A stretch of 64,000 nucleotides of DNA from W0P28-013 sp051878315 (GTDB lineage Bacteria; Bacteroidota; Bacteroidia; Bacteroidales; Paludibacteraceae). Below, in pieces: positions 43,942-53,321 of the stretch (positions are counted from its first letter, which is position 1; each line of letters opens with the position of its first letter). Position numbers and translations under genes: made by a program. Location: positions 1 to 64,000 of the forward strand of contig JBJEJW010000007.1 of NCBI GenBank assembly GCA_051878315.1, in the 5' to 3' direction. The notes beneath the pieces were generated by a model. That model saw only the letters and a program-made list of their open reading frames with translations. It did not search any database and was not told where the DNA came from.

Positions 43942-44670
43942 ATGAAACGTTTATTATGCTTGTGTGTAGGCCTGCTGGCTCTATTGCCTTTGTTGGCACA
44001 GAAAGAGAGTGGCGATGTGCGTCGCGGCAACAAGGCATACGAAAACGAAAAATATGTCGATGCCGAAGTCGATTATCGCAAAGGATTGGAACAAAACAAT
44101 AAATCGTTTTCGGCTGCGTTCAATTTAGGGAACGCCTTGTATCGTCAGCAGAAATATCCCGAAGCGATAGAACAATTTCAAGCGGCAGCACATTTAGCCG
44201 GCGACGACAAACAACGCGCCGCGTCAGCCTATCATAATATAGGCAATGCATTGTTGCAAAGTGGCGAATACGCCAAAAGCATAGAGGCTTACAAACAAGC
44301 GTTGCGGCGCAACCCGACTGACGACGAGACACGCTATAATTTGGTGTATGCACAACAAATGTTGCAACAACAAGAGCAACAGCAAAATCAGCAGAATCAG
44401 CAGGATAACCAAGATCAGCAGCAACAACAAAATCAAGACAATCAGCAACAAAATCAGAACCAAGAACAGCAACAAGACGAGTCGCAGAATCAAGAGCAGA
44501 ATCAGCAGCAAGACCGGCAACAGCAACAAAATCAACAGCAACAGATGTCGCAGGAACAAGCCGAACAGATATTGAAAGCTTTAGAACAAGACGAGCGCGA
44601 CACGCAAGAGAAAGTGAAAGAAGCGCAAATGCGTAATGCAAAACGCTATAAAGTGGAGAAAGATTGGTAA
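43942..44670 (+). CDS. batC: Aerotolerance protein BatC, TPR domain with Gln/Asn-rich tail
   Basis: The ATG at 43942 gives 242 residues with a signal peptide (LLCLCVGLLALLPLLAQ). Two to three TPR units (about residues 25-130: SAAFNLGNALYRQQKYPEAI, SAYHNIGNALLQSGEYAKSI) are followed by about 70 residues almost wholly Gln, Asn, Asp and Glu, then a charged helix. It is periplasmic and probably a scaffold for the Bat complex. The Q/N tract is encoded by mixed CAA/CAG/AAT codons. Confidence 0.92.
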   Translation: MKRLLCLCVGLLALLPLLAQKESGDVRRGNKAYENEKYVDAEVDYRKGLEQNNKSFSAAFNLGNALYRQQKYPEAIEQFQAAAHLAGDDKQRAASAYHNIGNALLQSGEYAKSIEAYKQALRRNPTDDETRYNLVYAQQMLQQQEQQQNQQNQQDNQDQQQQQNQDNQQQNQNQEQQQDESQNQEQNQQQDRQQQQNQQQQMSQEQAEQILKALEQDERDTQEKVKEAQMRNAKRYKVEKDW

Positions 44671-44704
44671 CAACAAAATGTTTGTCAATACTCAAAAGAC
44701 AAAA

Positions 44705-46552
44705 ATGGACATGAAAATAACAAAAATAATCGTTGTCATTGCGGCGTTTTTGCTGCCGGCCACTGCGTTTGCCGACGGTGTTACGTTTACGGCAAGTGCG
44801 CCCGAAGCAATTCCGAATGGTCAGACATTTCAACTCGTTTATACCGTCAATGCGCGTGGCAAAGATTTGCGTGTGCCCGAGTTTAGCGGTTTCGATGTTG
44901 TGGCAGGACCATTTCAGTCGACGAGTCACAGCGTGCAGTTTATCAATGGCACAGCCACATCGCAAACCACGTTGCGTTATACCTATACGTTACTACCAAC
45001 GAAAGAAGGCACGTTTACTATCGCAAGTGCCACCATCGTTGTCGATAACGAAAAATACCAATCGAATGCACTGACAATCAAAGTATTACCGGCCGACAAA
45101 GTGCCCGACGATGCACAACAACCGAATAACCGCGGACAGCAACCGCAGTCGGTGCCCATTTCACAGCAAATTACTAACGAAAACCTATTTATTCGGCCTA
45201 TCGTATCGCGAACAAGTGTGCGCGAGCAAGAGCCTATTCTACTGACATACAAAGTCTATTCCAAAGTCGATTTGGTAAATATTACCGAACCGAAATTTCC
45301 CGAGTTACAAGGATTTTTGGTGCAAGAAATCGATTTGCCGCAAAATAAACAGTTTGCGCTCGAAAATTACAATGGTATCAACTACAATACCATCACGTTG
45401 CGTCAGTATTTGCTCTACCCACAACGCACAGGCACGCTCGATATAGACAAAATGACTTGTACAGCTGTGGTGCGCGTGCGCAATCAACGGCAAGTGCGTA
45501 GCATTTTCGACGATTTTTTCGATTCTTATCAAGAGGTCAATCGCGCTTTGACAGCGTCGGCTGTCAAAGTGAAAGTCGAACCGCTCCCTACGCCGAAACC
45601 TGCTGATTTTTGTGGCGGTGTAGGCTCATTTTCGGTGCAATCGGCGATAAATGCTACCGAAATGAATGCCAACGATGCGGTTACTGTTACCGTCAAGATT
45701 GCAGGCAACGGCAATATGAAACTGCTTCAAACCCCAAGTCTGAAATTCCCTGCCGATTTCGAAGCCTACGAGCCTAAAGTAACCAACGATTTTACAAATA
45801 CTACCGCCGGCGTTACGGGTACCAAAACGATTGAGTATCTGGCAATACCGCGTCATAGCGGCGATTTCGAAATCCCGGAAACGACATTTTCTTATTTCGA
45901 CGTAGCATCACAAACGTATAAAACATTGGCGATTCCGGCCTATACGCTCAAAGTAAATAAAGGCAATGCGACGGACAATGCGCCTGCTGCCGTAAGTAAC
46001 TATACGGCTCAAGAACAAGTGCGTATGCTGGCATCGGATATTCGTTATATCGATACAACCGATTTCGCCATCGCCGAACAGGACGAGATTTTGGCCGGTA
46101 GCGCACTCTTTTGGGTTTGTTATTTGTTGCCGTTGGCATTGGCTGTCGTGGCCTTGTGGTTCTTCCGTAAACAAGCGCAACAAAACGCCGATGTGGCTTT
46201 CGTGCGCAACAAAAAAGCCAATAAAGTAGCACGAAAACGCCTGAAAGTGGCCGAAAAATATCTGAAAACAAACGCCAAATCTGCTTTCTATGACGAAGTA
46301 TTGAAAGCCTTGTGGGGCTATCTGTGCGATAAATTATCAATGCCGCCGGCCGATTTGAACAAAGAAAATGTGGCGACCAAACTGACGGCACACCATGTGT
46401 CCGACGAAGATATTGCCGCGTTTATTCGCTTGCTCGACGATTGCGAGTATGCACGCTATGCGCCTGCTTCGGACGAACATGCCGCCATGGATCATATATT
46501 TAGTCAAACTTTGGCGATGATTGCGAAATTGGAAGAAACAATCAAACGTTGA
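44705..46552 (+). CDS. batD: Aerotolerance protein BatD (oxygen tolerance protein)
   Basis: About 615 residues from the ATG at 44705 (44678 is an alternative; the shorter start puts the signal peptide ITKIIVVIAAFLLPATAFA closer to the end). A large periplasmic part (about residues 20-450) is made of repeated beta-sandwich units, the first beginning VTFTASAPEAIPNGQTFQLV. A membrane helix follows (ALFWVCYLLPLALAVVALWF, about 462-482) and then a cytoplasmic helical domain. This is the usual BatD layout. It overlaps no neighbour; batE starts 19 nt later. Confidence 0.93.
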   Translation: MDMKITKIIVVIAAFLLPATAFADGVTFTASAPEAIPNGQTFQLVYTVNARGKDLRVPEFSGFDVVAGPFQSTSHSVQFINGTATSQTTLRYTYTLLPTKEGTFTIASATIVVDNEKYQSNALTIKVLPADKVPDDAQQPNNRGQQPQSVPISQQITNENLFIRPIVSRTSVREQEPILLTYKVYSKVDLVNITEPKFPELQGFLVQEIDLPQNKQFALENYNGINYNTITLRQYLLYPQRTGTLDIDKMTCTAVVRVRNQRQVRSIFDDFFDSYQEVNRALTASAVKVKVEPLPTPKPADFCGGVGSFSVQSAINATEMNANDAVTVTVKIAGNGNMKLLQTPSLKFPADFEAYEPKVTNDFTNTTAGVTGTKTIEYLAIPRHSGDFEIPETTFSYFDVASQTYKTLAIPAYTLKVNKGNATDNAPAAVSNYTAQEQVRMLASDIRYIDTTDFAIAEQDEILAGSALFWVCYLLPLALAVVALWFFRKQAQQNADVAFVRNKKANKVARKRLKVAEKYLKTNAKSAFYDEVLKALWGYLCDKLSMPPADLNKENVATKLTAHHVSDEDIAAFIRLLDDCEYARYAPASDEHAAMDHIFSQTLAMIAKLEETIKR

Positions 46553-46571
46553 ACCAAAACAAAAGAAATTG

Positions 46572-47327
46572 ATGATGAAACGAATAGCGTTAATAGTGAT
46601 GACGATATGTTGCATCGGGACGATGGCAGCCGACAATGCTGATTTGAAACGTGCAGCCGAACTGTATGCCGCACAATCGTACGACGAAGCAGCGCAAATC
46701 TACGAAGAAATACTCTCCGAAGGTGGCATCGCGCCCGAATTGTACTACAATTACGCCAATGCCTGCTACAAATCGAACAAAATAGGGTTAGCGGTACTTT
46801 ACTACGAACGCGCGTTGGCCCTACGACCCGATTACGAAGATGCCCGCTTTAATCTCGAATTTGTAAATCGACAAATAACCGATAAAATCGAACCGATACA
46901 ACCGTTTTTCCTTACGACGTGGATTACGGCCGTAGGTCGCATTATGTCGTCGAATGCATGGGCGATAACAGGTATTACGCTTTTTTGCACTGCATTGATT
47001 TTGGCGCTGGTTTATGTATTTGGCAAACGTCGCTGGTTACGCCAAACTGCATTCTTTTGTGCCTTGTTTGCGCTTATTTGTTCGGGGTGCGCTACAGCCT
47101 ATAGTTTTGCGGCCAAACAGCATCTCGAAGAGCGTAGCGAAGCCGTCGTCATGGTGGGCGCAACGACTGTCAAAAGTGCTCCCGATGACAGTGGTACCGA
47201 ATTGTTTGTATTGCACGAAGGCACTAAAGTGAGCATCAAAAGCACGTTTGCCGATTCGTGGGTCGAGATTCGCATTGCCGACGGACATGTCGGGTGGCTG
47301 AAAGCAACCGATATCGAACGCATCTGA
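46572..47327 (+). CDS. batE: Aerotolerance protein BatE, TPR and SH3 domains
   Basis: The ATG pair at 46572/46575 gives 251 residues. After the signal peptide, TPR repeats (about residues 22-100: YYNYANACYKSNKIGLAVLY, YERALALRPDYEDARFNLEF) are followed by two membrane helices (about 118-145 and 150-170) and a bacterial SH3 domain (EAVVMVGATTVKSAPDDSGT, VGWLKATDIERI). It closes the Bat operon; the SH3 part may bind peptidoglycan. Confidence 0.92.
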   Translation: MMKRIALIVMTICCIGTMAADNADLKRAAELYAAQSYDEAAQIYEEILSEGGIAPELYYNYANACYKSNKIGLAVLYYERALALRPDYEDARFNLEFVNRQITDKIEPIQPFFLTTWITAVGRIMSSNAWAITGITLFCTALILALVYVFGKRRWLRQTAFFCALFALICSGCATAYSFAAKQHLEERSEAVVMVGATTVKSAPDDSGTELFVLHEGTKVSIKSTFADSWVEIRIADGHVGWLKATDIERI

Positions 47328-47359
47328 TACACACGCTTACAACCAAACAATAGTTGCTG

Positions 47360-48037
47360 ATGGCATTCATCGAACAAATGGTCGAGTGGGACAAACAGTT
47401 GCTCTTGTTGGGCAATCGTTTCCATACACCGTTTCTCGACGATTTTATGTTTATTTTCAGCGGTAAACTCATTTGGATACCGGCTGCAATCGCCATCTTG
47501 TATGCCATTGTGCGCACGCAGCGACGCGATGCTTTGTGGGTTGTCTTGTTTTTGGCATTGGCCATTGTTGTAGCCGACCAACTTGCGTCGGGCGTAATAA
47601 AACCGTTGGCGGCGCGTTTACGGCCGACACACGAACCGACCCTCGAAGGATTGGTGCAGGTAGTACACGGGTACACAGGCGGACGTTACGGCTTTGTATC
47701 GTCGCATGCGGCCAATGCGTGTGCTGTAGCACTTTTCACGTCAATGTTGTTTCGGCATCGACTCTACACTTGGACAATAACGTTGTGGGCGCTGTTCGAC
47801 ATGTACACGCGCATATATTTAGGAGTACATTACCCCGGCGATATTGTGTGCGGTGCATTGATAGGGATAGTGGCAGCGTTGATAGCGTTCGCACTGATGA
47901 AACGCTTTGTGCCACGCACGCTTACTCACTCCGACGATGCGCATCTGAACACTTGCGTGTATGCGATAGTGGCGATAGTGGCTGTGTCGGTATTGTGCAT
48001 TGCCGTGTTCCATGGAGCGTGGGCTATACTTGCGTAA
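47360..48037 (+). CDS. PAP2-family membrane phosphatase
   Basis: The ATG at 47360 gives 225 residues with five to six membrane helices. The acid phosphatase motifs are KPLAARLRP (about residues 82-90), YGFVSSHAAN (about 111-120) and RIYLGVHYPGD (about 152-162), so the active site is complete. It is probably an undecaprenyl-diphosphate or phosphatidylglycerophosphate phosphatase or another lipid phosphatase of the inner membrane; the substrate cannot be told. It lies 32 nt behind batE and may be transcribed with it. Confidence 0.9.
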   Translation: MAFIEQMVEWDKQLLLLGNRFHTPFLDDFMFIFSGKLIWIPAAIAILYAIVRTQRRDALWVVLFLALAIVVADQLASGVIKPLAARLRPTHEPTLEGLVQVVHGYTGGRYGFVSSHAANACAVALFTSMLFRHRLYTWTITLWALFDMYTRIYLGVHYPGDIVCGALIGIVAALIAFALMKRFVPRTLTHSDDAHLNTCVYAIVAIVAVSVLCIAVFHGAWAILA

Positions 48038-48097
48038 CTATGTAACAACTTGTAAATAAACAATATAACTATTTTGTGTAAAATAACCGCGAAAAAA

Positions 48098-48129
48098 TTT
48101 GCAAGCCTAAAAAAATTGTCGTAAATTTA
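48098..48129 (+). promoter_or_regulatory. Bacteroidetes-type promoter for the 48180 gene
   Basis: TTTG at 48098-48101, 20 nt, TAAATTTA at 48122-48129 (one mismatch to TAnnTTTG). The ATG is 50 nt downstream. Confidence 0.55.
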
Positions 48130-48179
48130 ACCGCAAAAAGAAACCTTATTTTTACTCATCATCTAAAAACATTATTACT

Positions 48180-48428
48180 ATGACAAAAACAATCACTTTC
48201 AACGAGTTGCGAAAGATTAAAGACAGCCTTCCGACAGGCAGTATGCAACGCATTGCCGATGAACTTGGTCTTGATGCCGATACCGTTCGCAACTATTTTG
48301 GCGGACAAAACTATAAAGATGGCGATAGTTGTGGATTTCATATAGAGCCGGGCCCCGATGGCGGATTGGTAGTGCTGGACGACACCGCTATTTTGGAGGC
48401 TGCACAACGTATTCTCGCTGCACAATAA
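48180..48428 (+). CDS. Small helix-turn-helix-like protein
   Basis: An 82-residue protein. Its first half (FNELRKIKDSLPTGSMQRIA then DELGLDADTVRNYFGG) has the shape of a helix-turn-helix, and the second half holds a short beta segment (GGLVVLDDTAILEAAQRILA). Similar short proteins occur widely in Bacteroidetes and are annotated as DNA-binding; no target is known. It stands alone with its own promoter and a strong terminator. Confidence 0.8.
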   Translation: MTKTITFNELRKIKDSLPTGSMQRIADELGLDADTVRNYFGGQNYKDGDSCGFHIEPGPDGGLVVLDDTAILEAAQRILAAQ

Positions 48429-48516
48429 CAAACGTTTTCGTTCTGATTCCATGAGCAATGATAAGTTTGCTTAATCATTGCCATGCCGAAAGGTGCATAA
48501 ATGAAAACACCATAAT

Positions 48517-48553
48517 AAAAGTGTTTCACTCTCTTGGGAGCGAAACACTTTTT
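48517..48553. terminator. Bidirectional terminator between the 48180 gene and fmt
   Basis: GTGTTTC (48521-48527) pairs with GAAACAC (48542-48548), with extra CTC/GAG pairing inside, A-run before and T-run after. It lies between convergent genes. Confidence 0.8.
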
Positions 48554-48587
48554 CTTGGTTATTATTTATTCAAGTGGAACGCTTTGG

Positions 48588-49550
48588 TCATTCAAAATAC
48601 CATGTGTCGAAATCGGCATCATGCAAACCGCGCAACCAATCGGCTGTGGGCATGCGTTTTTTACCGGCCGGTTGCAGGCTCTCAATTTTGATAAATCCAT
48701 CGTCAGTAGCCACTTTCAAAACACTTTTCCCATCGGATACGATGCGACCGAAAGACAGCGTATGAAGTGCCGGTTCGCGTGTTACGTCGAATAGTTTGAT
48801 ATCAATGGTTTTGTTATCGGCATGCAATACGCTCCATGCGGCAGGATAAGGCGATAATCCGCGCACAAAGTTGAAAATCTGATTACACGATTGCGCCCAA
48901 TTGATGCGACATGTTTCTTTGAAAATTTTTGGTGCCTGTTTCAGTGCAATACCTTGTGGTTGTGGTGTTTTTGGCGCATTGCCGGCAATGATGCAATCGA
49001 CCGTTTCGACAACGGCTTGTGCACCGATAGTCATCAGGCGATCGTGAATAGTGCCTGCGTTATCGCTGTCGGCGATGGCGATACGTTTTTGTAAAATCAA
49101 ATCGCCGGTATCAATCTCTTGTTGCAGGAAAAACGTCGTTACGCCGGTTTCGTGTTCACCGTTGATGATTGCCCAATTGATAGGCGCCGCGCCACGGTAT
49201 TGTGGCAATAACGAACCATGCAGATTAAAAGTCCCGAGTGGCGGCATTGCCCACACTACTTCGGGCAACATACGAAACGCTACCACAATTTGCAAATCGG
49301 CGTGCAGGGCGCGTAATGTGTTCAAAAAGTCTTCGTTTTTCAGTTTCTCGGGTTGCAGCAACGGCAGATTGTGTTCCAATGCGTACTCCTTAACAGCCGA
49401 AAATTGCATTTTGTAACCGCGGCCGGCCGGTTTGTCGGGCATGGTTACTACGCCGACTACATTGTATCCGCCGCCGACCAAAGCATCTAAACTTGCAACA
49501 GCAAATTCAGGTGTCCCCATGAATACGATGCGTAAATCCTTTTTTGTCAT
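48588..49550 (-). CDS. fmt: Methionyl-tRNA formyltransferase
   Basis: A 320-residue enzyme that formylates initiator Met-tRNA. The hydrolase fold starts LRIVFMGTPEFAVASLDAL, and the catalytic block is NLHGSLLPQYRGAAPINWAI (about residues 107-126). The family's C-terminal OB-like domain follows. It is encoded 13 nt downstream of nadK on the minus strand, so they form an operon. Confidence 0.96.
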   Translation of the reverse strand: MTKKDLRIVFMGTPEFAVASLDALVGGGYNVVGVVTMPDKPAGRGYKMQFSAVKEYALEHNLPLLQPEKLKNEDFLNTLRALHADLQIVVAFRMLPEVVWAMPPLGTFNLHGSLLPQYRGAAPINWAIINGEHETGVTTFFLQQEIDTGDLILQKRIAIADSDNAGTIHDRLMTIGAQAVVETVDCIIAGNAPKTPQPQGIALKQAPKIFKETCRINWAQSCNQIFNFVRGLSPYPAAWSVLHADNKTIDIKLFDVTREPALHTLSFGRIVSDGKSVLKVATDDGFIKIESLQPAGKKRMPTADWLRGLHDADFDTWYFE

Positions 49551-49563
49551 AATACGTTGAAAA

Positions 49564-50433
49564 TCAGTTGCGTTTATCGATTCCCCACATCAGTTTATTC
49601 TTCAACGTGTTGAAAAATGAATGGTGCTCGAGTTCTACGGTTTTTATGGTGAAATCGGCTTTGGCGATATGAATTTTAGTATGGTGATTCATGAGTTGTG
49701 AGCGCCCATCGAGCGAAATGAGGTAACTTTTTGAACGGCTTTCTATTTCCAATTCGATGTTGCACGAGTCGGGAATAACCAGCGGACGCACGTTCAAACT
49801 ATGCGAGGCTACGGGCGCAATCAGTAAGTCGTGAACTTGCGGCATCAACAGCGGTCCGCCAACACTCATAGCGTAGGCGGTAGAACCGGTAGGCGTGGCT
49901 ACAATCAATCCGTCGGCCATGTAGGAGTTCAGATACTCGCCATCGACCATAGCGTGGATGGTTATCATTGACGAAAGGTCTTGCTTGAGTACAGCAACCT
50001 CGTTCAGCGCAAACGGATAAGTAGCGACAGTCCCATCAGAAACATTGATTTTCAACACACTGCGTTCGCGTAGGCGATAGTTGTTACACAAAATTTCGCT
50101 AAATATGCGTTCGATTTCGTTGTCGGCGGCATCGGCCAAAAAGCCAAGTCGTCCTGTGTTGATGCCGAGAATTGGGATGTTACTATCGCCAATAATGGCT
50201 GCCGTATTCAGTAGTGTACCGTCGCCACCAATGCTGACTGCCAAGTCGGCTGTGAGGTTGTTGCGATCGATGATGTCGCACGTCGGAAAATCGTTGACCG
50301 CTTGCGCAATTTGTGTGTATAAATTCCGTTCTATTAGTACAGTAGCATCGTTCTGACGCAGAAAATTTATCGTTTTTCGTAACGGAATGTCGATTTCTGT
50401 ACGATAATTCGTGCTAAAGATGGCTATTTTCAT
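49564..50433 (-). CDS. nadK: NAD kinase
   Basis: The start at 50433 (MKIAIFSTNYRTE) gives 289 residues; the longer frame lies upstream of the probable promoter and is not used. NadK phosphorylates NAD to NADP. Motifs: SIGGDGTLLNTAAIIG (about residues 68-83), FALNEVAVLK (about 140-149) and TPTGSTAYAMSVGGPLL (about 178-194). A TACCTTTG box lies on the minus strand at 50483-50476. It is divergent from pdxJ. Confidence 0.95.
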   Translation of the reverse strand: MKIAIFSTNYRTEIDIPLRKTINFLRQNDATVLIERNLYTQIAQAVNDFPTCDIIDRNNLTADLAVSIGGDGTLLNTAAIIGDSNIPILGINTGRLGFLADAADNEIERIFSEILCNNYRLRERSVLKINVSDGTVATYPFALNEVAVLKQDLSSMITIHAMVDGEYLNSYMADGLIVATPTGSTAYAMSVGGPLLMPQVHDLLIAPVASHSLNVRPLVIPDSCNIELEIESRSKSYLISLDGRSQLMNHHTKIHIAKADFTIKTVELEHHSFFNTLKNKLMWGIDKRN

Positions 50434-50475
50434 TTTATTTGTGTAATTTTGCTCCGCAATTACAGAATTGTGTTG

Positions 50476-50483
50476 CAAAGGTA
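50476..50483 (-). promoter_or_regulatory. -7 promoter box for nadK-fmt
   Basis: TACCTTTG followed by C on the minus strand, 43 nt before the nadK ATG. No convincing -33 box at the expected place. Confidence 0.5.
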
Positions 50484-50555
50484 TATATAATTTCTGAAAG
50501 CGGATGACCCGATTCGGAAAAAACACGAAATAAACGGGCAAAAAAACGGTTTAAA

Positions 50556-51281
50556 ATGACTTTATTAAGCGTAAACATCAATAAAATTGCTACTATTCGC
50601 AACGCGCGCGGCGGCAATAACCCGAATGTACAGCAAGTCGCTGTCGATTGCCAACATTTTGGTGCTCAAGGCATTACGGTACATCCACGCCCCGACGAAC
50701 GCCACATTCGTCGGCAAGATGTATTCGATTTACGACCGTTGGTAACGACAGAATTCAATATTGAGGGCAACCCGACGCCATCGTTCGTAGAGTTGGTGTG
50801 TACCGTCAAACCGGAGCAGGTTACGCTGGTACCCGATGCCCCCGATGCTATTACATCGAATGCCGGGTGGAATTGTCGCACGAACTTCGATTTTTTGCAA
50901 CAGATTACAGCGCAATTCCACGAATCGGGCATACGCGTATCCATTTTCGTCGGTACCGATTTGGATAATGTAGAGTGGGCTGCTAAAACCGGCGCCGACC
51001 GCATCGAACTCTACACCGAGCCGTATGCTGCGCAATTTGCTGCCGACCGCGAGAAGGCTGTCGCCCCATTTGTAGCGGCAGCCGCTTGTGCCAAACGGTG
51101 CGGATTAGGAATAAATGCCGGACATGATTTAAGTTTGGAAAATTTGCATTATCTTTGCACTCGGATTCCTTATTTGGACGAGGTATCTATCGGGCATGCA
51201 CTGATATGCGACGCACTGTATTACGGATTGGCCGAAACTATCCGTCGCTACTGCGAAGCCCTTTGCCTTGATATAAAATAA
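50556..51281 (+). CDS. pdxJ: Pyridoxine 5'-phosphate synthase
   Basis: A 241-residue TIM-barrel enzyme that closes the pyridine ring of vitamin B6. Signature segments are LSVNINKIATIRNARGGNNP (about residues 3-22), HFGAQGITVHPRPDERHI (about 34-51) and NAGHDLSLENLHYL (about 188-201). The neighbours pdxJ-exbB-exbD-tonB with nadK divergent are a recurrent Bacteroidales order. Confidence 0.96.
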   Translation: MTLLSVNINKIATIRNARGGNNPNVQQVAVDCQHFGAQGITVHPRPDERHIRRQDVFDLRPLVTTEFNIEGNPTPSFVELVCTVKPEQVTLVPDAPDAITSNAGWNCRTNFDFLQQITAQFHESGIRVSIFVGTDLDNVEWAAKTGADRIELYTEPYAAQFAADREKAVAPFVAAAACAKRCGLGINAGHDLSLENLHYLCTRIPYLDEVSIGHALICDALYYGLAETIRRYCEALCLDIK

Positions 51282-51325
51282 TTCGGCATTCGCAAAATAC
51301 AAAAACAAAATAATTTTTTTTGAGT

Positions 51326-52063
51326 ATGAATTTAACGATTTTATTGCAAACATTGCCGACCACCATTGCCGATACGGCTGTGGCGGCTACTGCTGACGCG
51401 CAACAAGTGGCTGTGTCGCAGCCCGAAGTAACTTTAAGTTTTTGGGATATGTGTCTGAAAGGCGGGTGGATGATGATACCTTTGGCACTGTTGTTCGTTT
51501 TGGCCGTGTACATTTTCATCGAACGTTTGGTAGTACTCACCAAAGCCAACCGCGAAAACTCGATGTTTATGAACCGCATCAAAGATTATGTGTACGACGG
51601 CAAATTGGATGCGGCCATCAAACTGTGCCAAGACACCGATTCGCCTTCAGCGCGCATGATAGAAAAAGGTATCACGCGCTTGGGACGTCCCATGGCCGAT
51701 GTGCAAGTGGCTGTCGAAAATGTGGGTAACATGGAAATTGCCAAACTCGAGAAACGACTCGGCCTCTTGGCTACCGTGTCGGGCGGCGCACCCATGTTGG
51801 GATTTTTGGGCACAGTACTTGGTATGGTGCAAGCCTTTTTCGAGATGGAACAAGCCGGCGGCAACACCATCAACCTCAGTCAACTGGCCGGTGGCATCTA
51901 CACGGCCATGGTTACTACGGTTGCCGGCCTTATTATAGGTGTATGCGCTTATTTTGCCTACAACTATTTGGTTGGCAAGGTTGATTCGGTAATGCGTCGT
52001 CTCGAAATGCGCAGCATGGAATTTATGGATTTGTTAAACGAACCGGCTGCCGGCAATAAATAA
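51326..52063 (+). CDS. exbB: ExbB/TolQ-family proton channel subunit
   Basis: The ATG at 51326 gives 245 residues with three membrane helices (about residues 42-62, 146-170 and 188-212). The third and second helices carry the usual GGAPMLGFLGTVLGMVQAF and GGIYTAMVTTVAGLIIGVCA segments. It forms, with ExbD, the proton-driven motor that energises TonB for outer-membrane uptake. Confidence 0.94.
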   Translation: MNLTILLQTLPTTIADTAVAATADAQQVAVSQPEVTLSFWDMCLKGGWMMIPLALLFVLAVYIFIERLVVLTKANRENSMFMNRIKDYVYDGKLDAAIKLCQDTDSPSARMIEKGITRLGRPMADVQVAVENVGNMEIAKLEKRLGLLATVSGGAPMLGFLGTVLGMVQAFFEMEQAGGNTINLSQLAGGIYTAMVTTVAGLIIGVCAYFAYNYLVGKVDSVMRRLEMRSMEFMDLLNEPAAGNK

Positions 52064-52081
52064 CGTTTCAAACAGACCGTT

Positions 52082-52495
52082 ATGCTAAAAAAACGAACCA
52101 AAACAGAAGCCACGTTCAGCATGTCGTCAATGACTGACATCATCTTTTTGTTGCTACTGTTTTTTATGATTGCATCGACCATGTCGGCACCGAACGACAT
52201 GAAGGTCAATTTGCCGCAAAGCAAAGCCAAAACCGCCACCAAAGCGCATCTTGTCAAAGTGGGCATCAGCGCCACGGGCGATTACAGCATTGCCGATGGT
52301 GGCGAAGCACCGCAATATGTCGATTTCGAGCGCATCGAACCCATGTTGCAACAATTGGCGGCACAGGATTCTACGCTCTATGTGGCGTTGCATGCCGACG
52401 AGGCCGTATCTTATGGCGAAATAGTGAAAGTGCTTGACATTGCCAATCAGAATAAACTGAAATTGGTCATTGCCACCAAAGTCATGGAAAGATAA
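52082..52495 (+). CDS. exbD: ExbD/TolR-family protein
   Basis: A 137-residue protein with one membrane helix (about residues 17-38) holding the critical aspartate in SMTDIIFLLLLFFMIAST, then a periplasmic domain. Partner of ExbB, 18 nt downstream of it. Confidence 0.94.
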   Translation: MLKKRTKTEATFSMSSMTDIIFLLLLFFMIASTMSAPNDMKVNLPQSKAKTATKAHLVKVGISATGDYSIADGGEAPQYVDFERIEPMLQQLAAQDSTLYVALHADEAVSYGEIVKVLDIANQNKLKLVIATKVMER

Positions 52496-52496
52496 C

Positions 52497-53312
52497 ATGA
52501 AAAGAAAATCAGACATATATGCGTCGATCGGCACGCTCGTGGTCTGTGGCATAGTGTTGCTGATACTGCTGTTTTGCGGCATGTCGGCATCGCGCGACCC
52601 AATAGACGAAGGTCTGATGGTGGTAAGTTACGGCGATATGGACGACGGACAAGGCGTGCCCGAAGAACCGCAGGCGCAGCCCGAAGAAACGTCGCCCGCC
52701 GCTGCAGCGCAACAGCCGGCAGCGACACCGCCCAATCCAACACCGCAAACCGAACAACCGCTGATGACGCAGGAGGACGAATCGGTGGCATTAGCACAAG
52801 CCGAACAACGCCGTAAGGAACAAGAACAGGCACGCTTGCTGGCCGAACAGCGCGAACGCGAGCGTAAGGCAGCAGAAGAAGCCCGCATCGCAGCCGAAAA
52901 GGCCAAAAAAGCTGCCGAACAACAAGCCAAAGCCGACAAAGCCAATGCCATGGCTAGTGTTTTCGGACAAAAAGCTGACAAAGGCAGCGGCACCACTACG
53001 GGCGAAACGATGCAGGGAAATCCTGTCGGCAGCGGCACATCCAACGGCCACGGTTGGTCGTTGAACGGACGCAGCTTGCAGGGCGGACTGCCTAAACCTG
53101 CCTATTCGACTAACGAACAAGGGCGCATAGTTGTCAAAATTCGGGTTGATAGAAGCGGTAATGTAACTGAAGCCATTGTTGACCCCACATTGTCGAACAT
53201 TACGAACAAAGAGTTGCGTGATGCGTCGGTGGCTGCAGCAAAAAAGACTCGTTTCACAGCCGGCGATAACATCGTGATGGGAACGATAACGTATAATTTT
53301 TCAATGAAATAA
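52497..53312 (+). CDS. tonB: TonB-family energy transducer
   Basis: The ATG at 52497, one base after the exbD stop, gives 271 residues. One N-terminal membrane helix (about residues 10-30) is followed by a Pro/Gln/Glu-rich and then Lys/Ala/Arg/Glu-rich helical spacer (about 45-160), and a C-terminal TonB-like domain (AYSTNEQGRIVVKIRVDRSG, then AAAKKTRFTA). The C-terminal domain is short and its last strand TITYNFSMK matches the Bacteroidetes TonB type. It would power receptors such as the one at 57288. Confidence 0.88.
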   Translation: MKRKSDIYASIGTLVVCGIVLLILLFCGMSASRDPIDEGLMVVSYGDMDDGQGVPEEPQAQPEETSPAAAAQQPAATPPNPTPQTEQPLMTQEDESVALAQAEQRRKEQEQARLLAEQRERERKAAEEARIAAEKAKKAAEQQAKADKANAMASVFGQKADKGSGTTTGETMQGNPVGSGTSNGHGWSLNGRSLQGGLPKPAYSTNEQGRIVVKIRVDRSGNVTEAIVDPTLSNITNKELRDASVAAAKKTRFTAGDNIVMGTITYNFSMK

Positions 53313-53321
53313 TTTTTTTGT

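Noticed and set aside
51152..51160. TATCTTTG inside pdxJ as a promoter for exbB
   Set aside because: There is no -33 element at the right distance, and the pdxJ-exbB gap is short enough for co-transcription.
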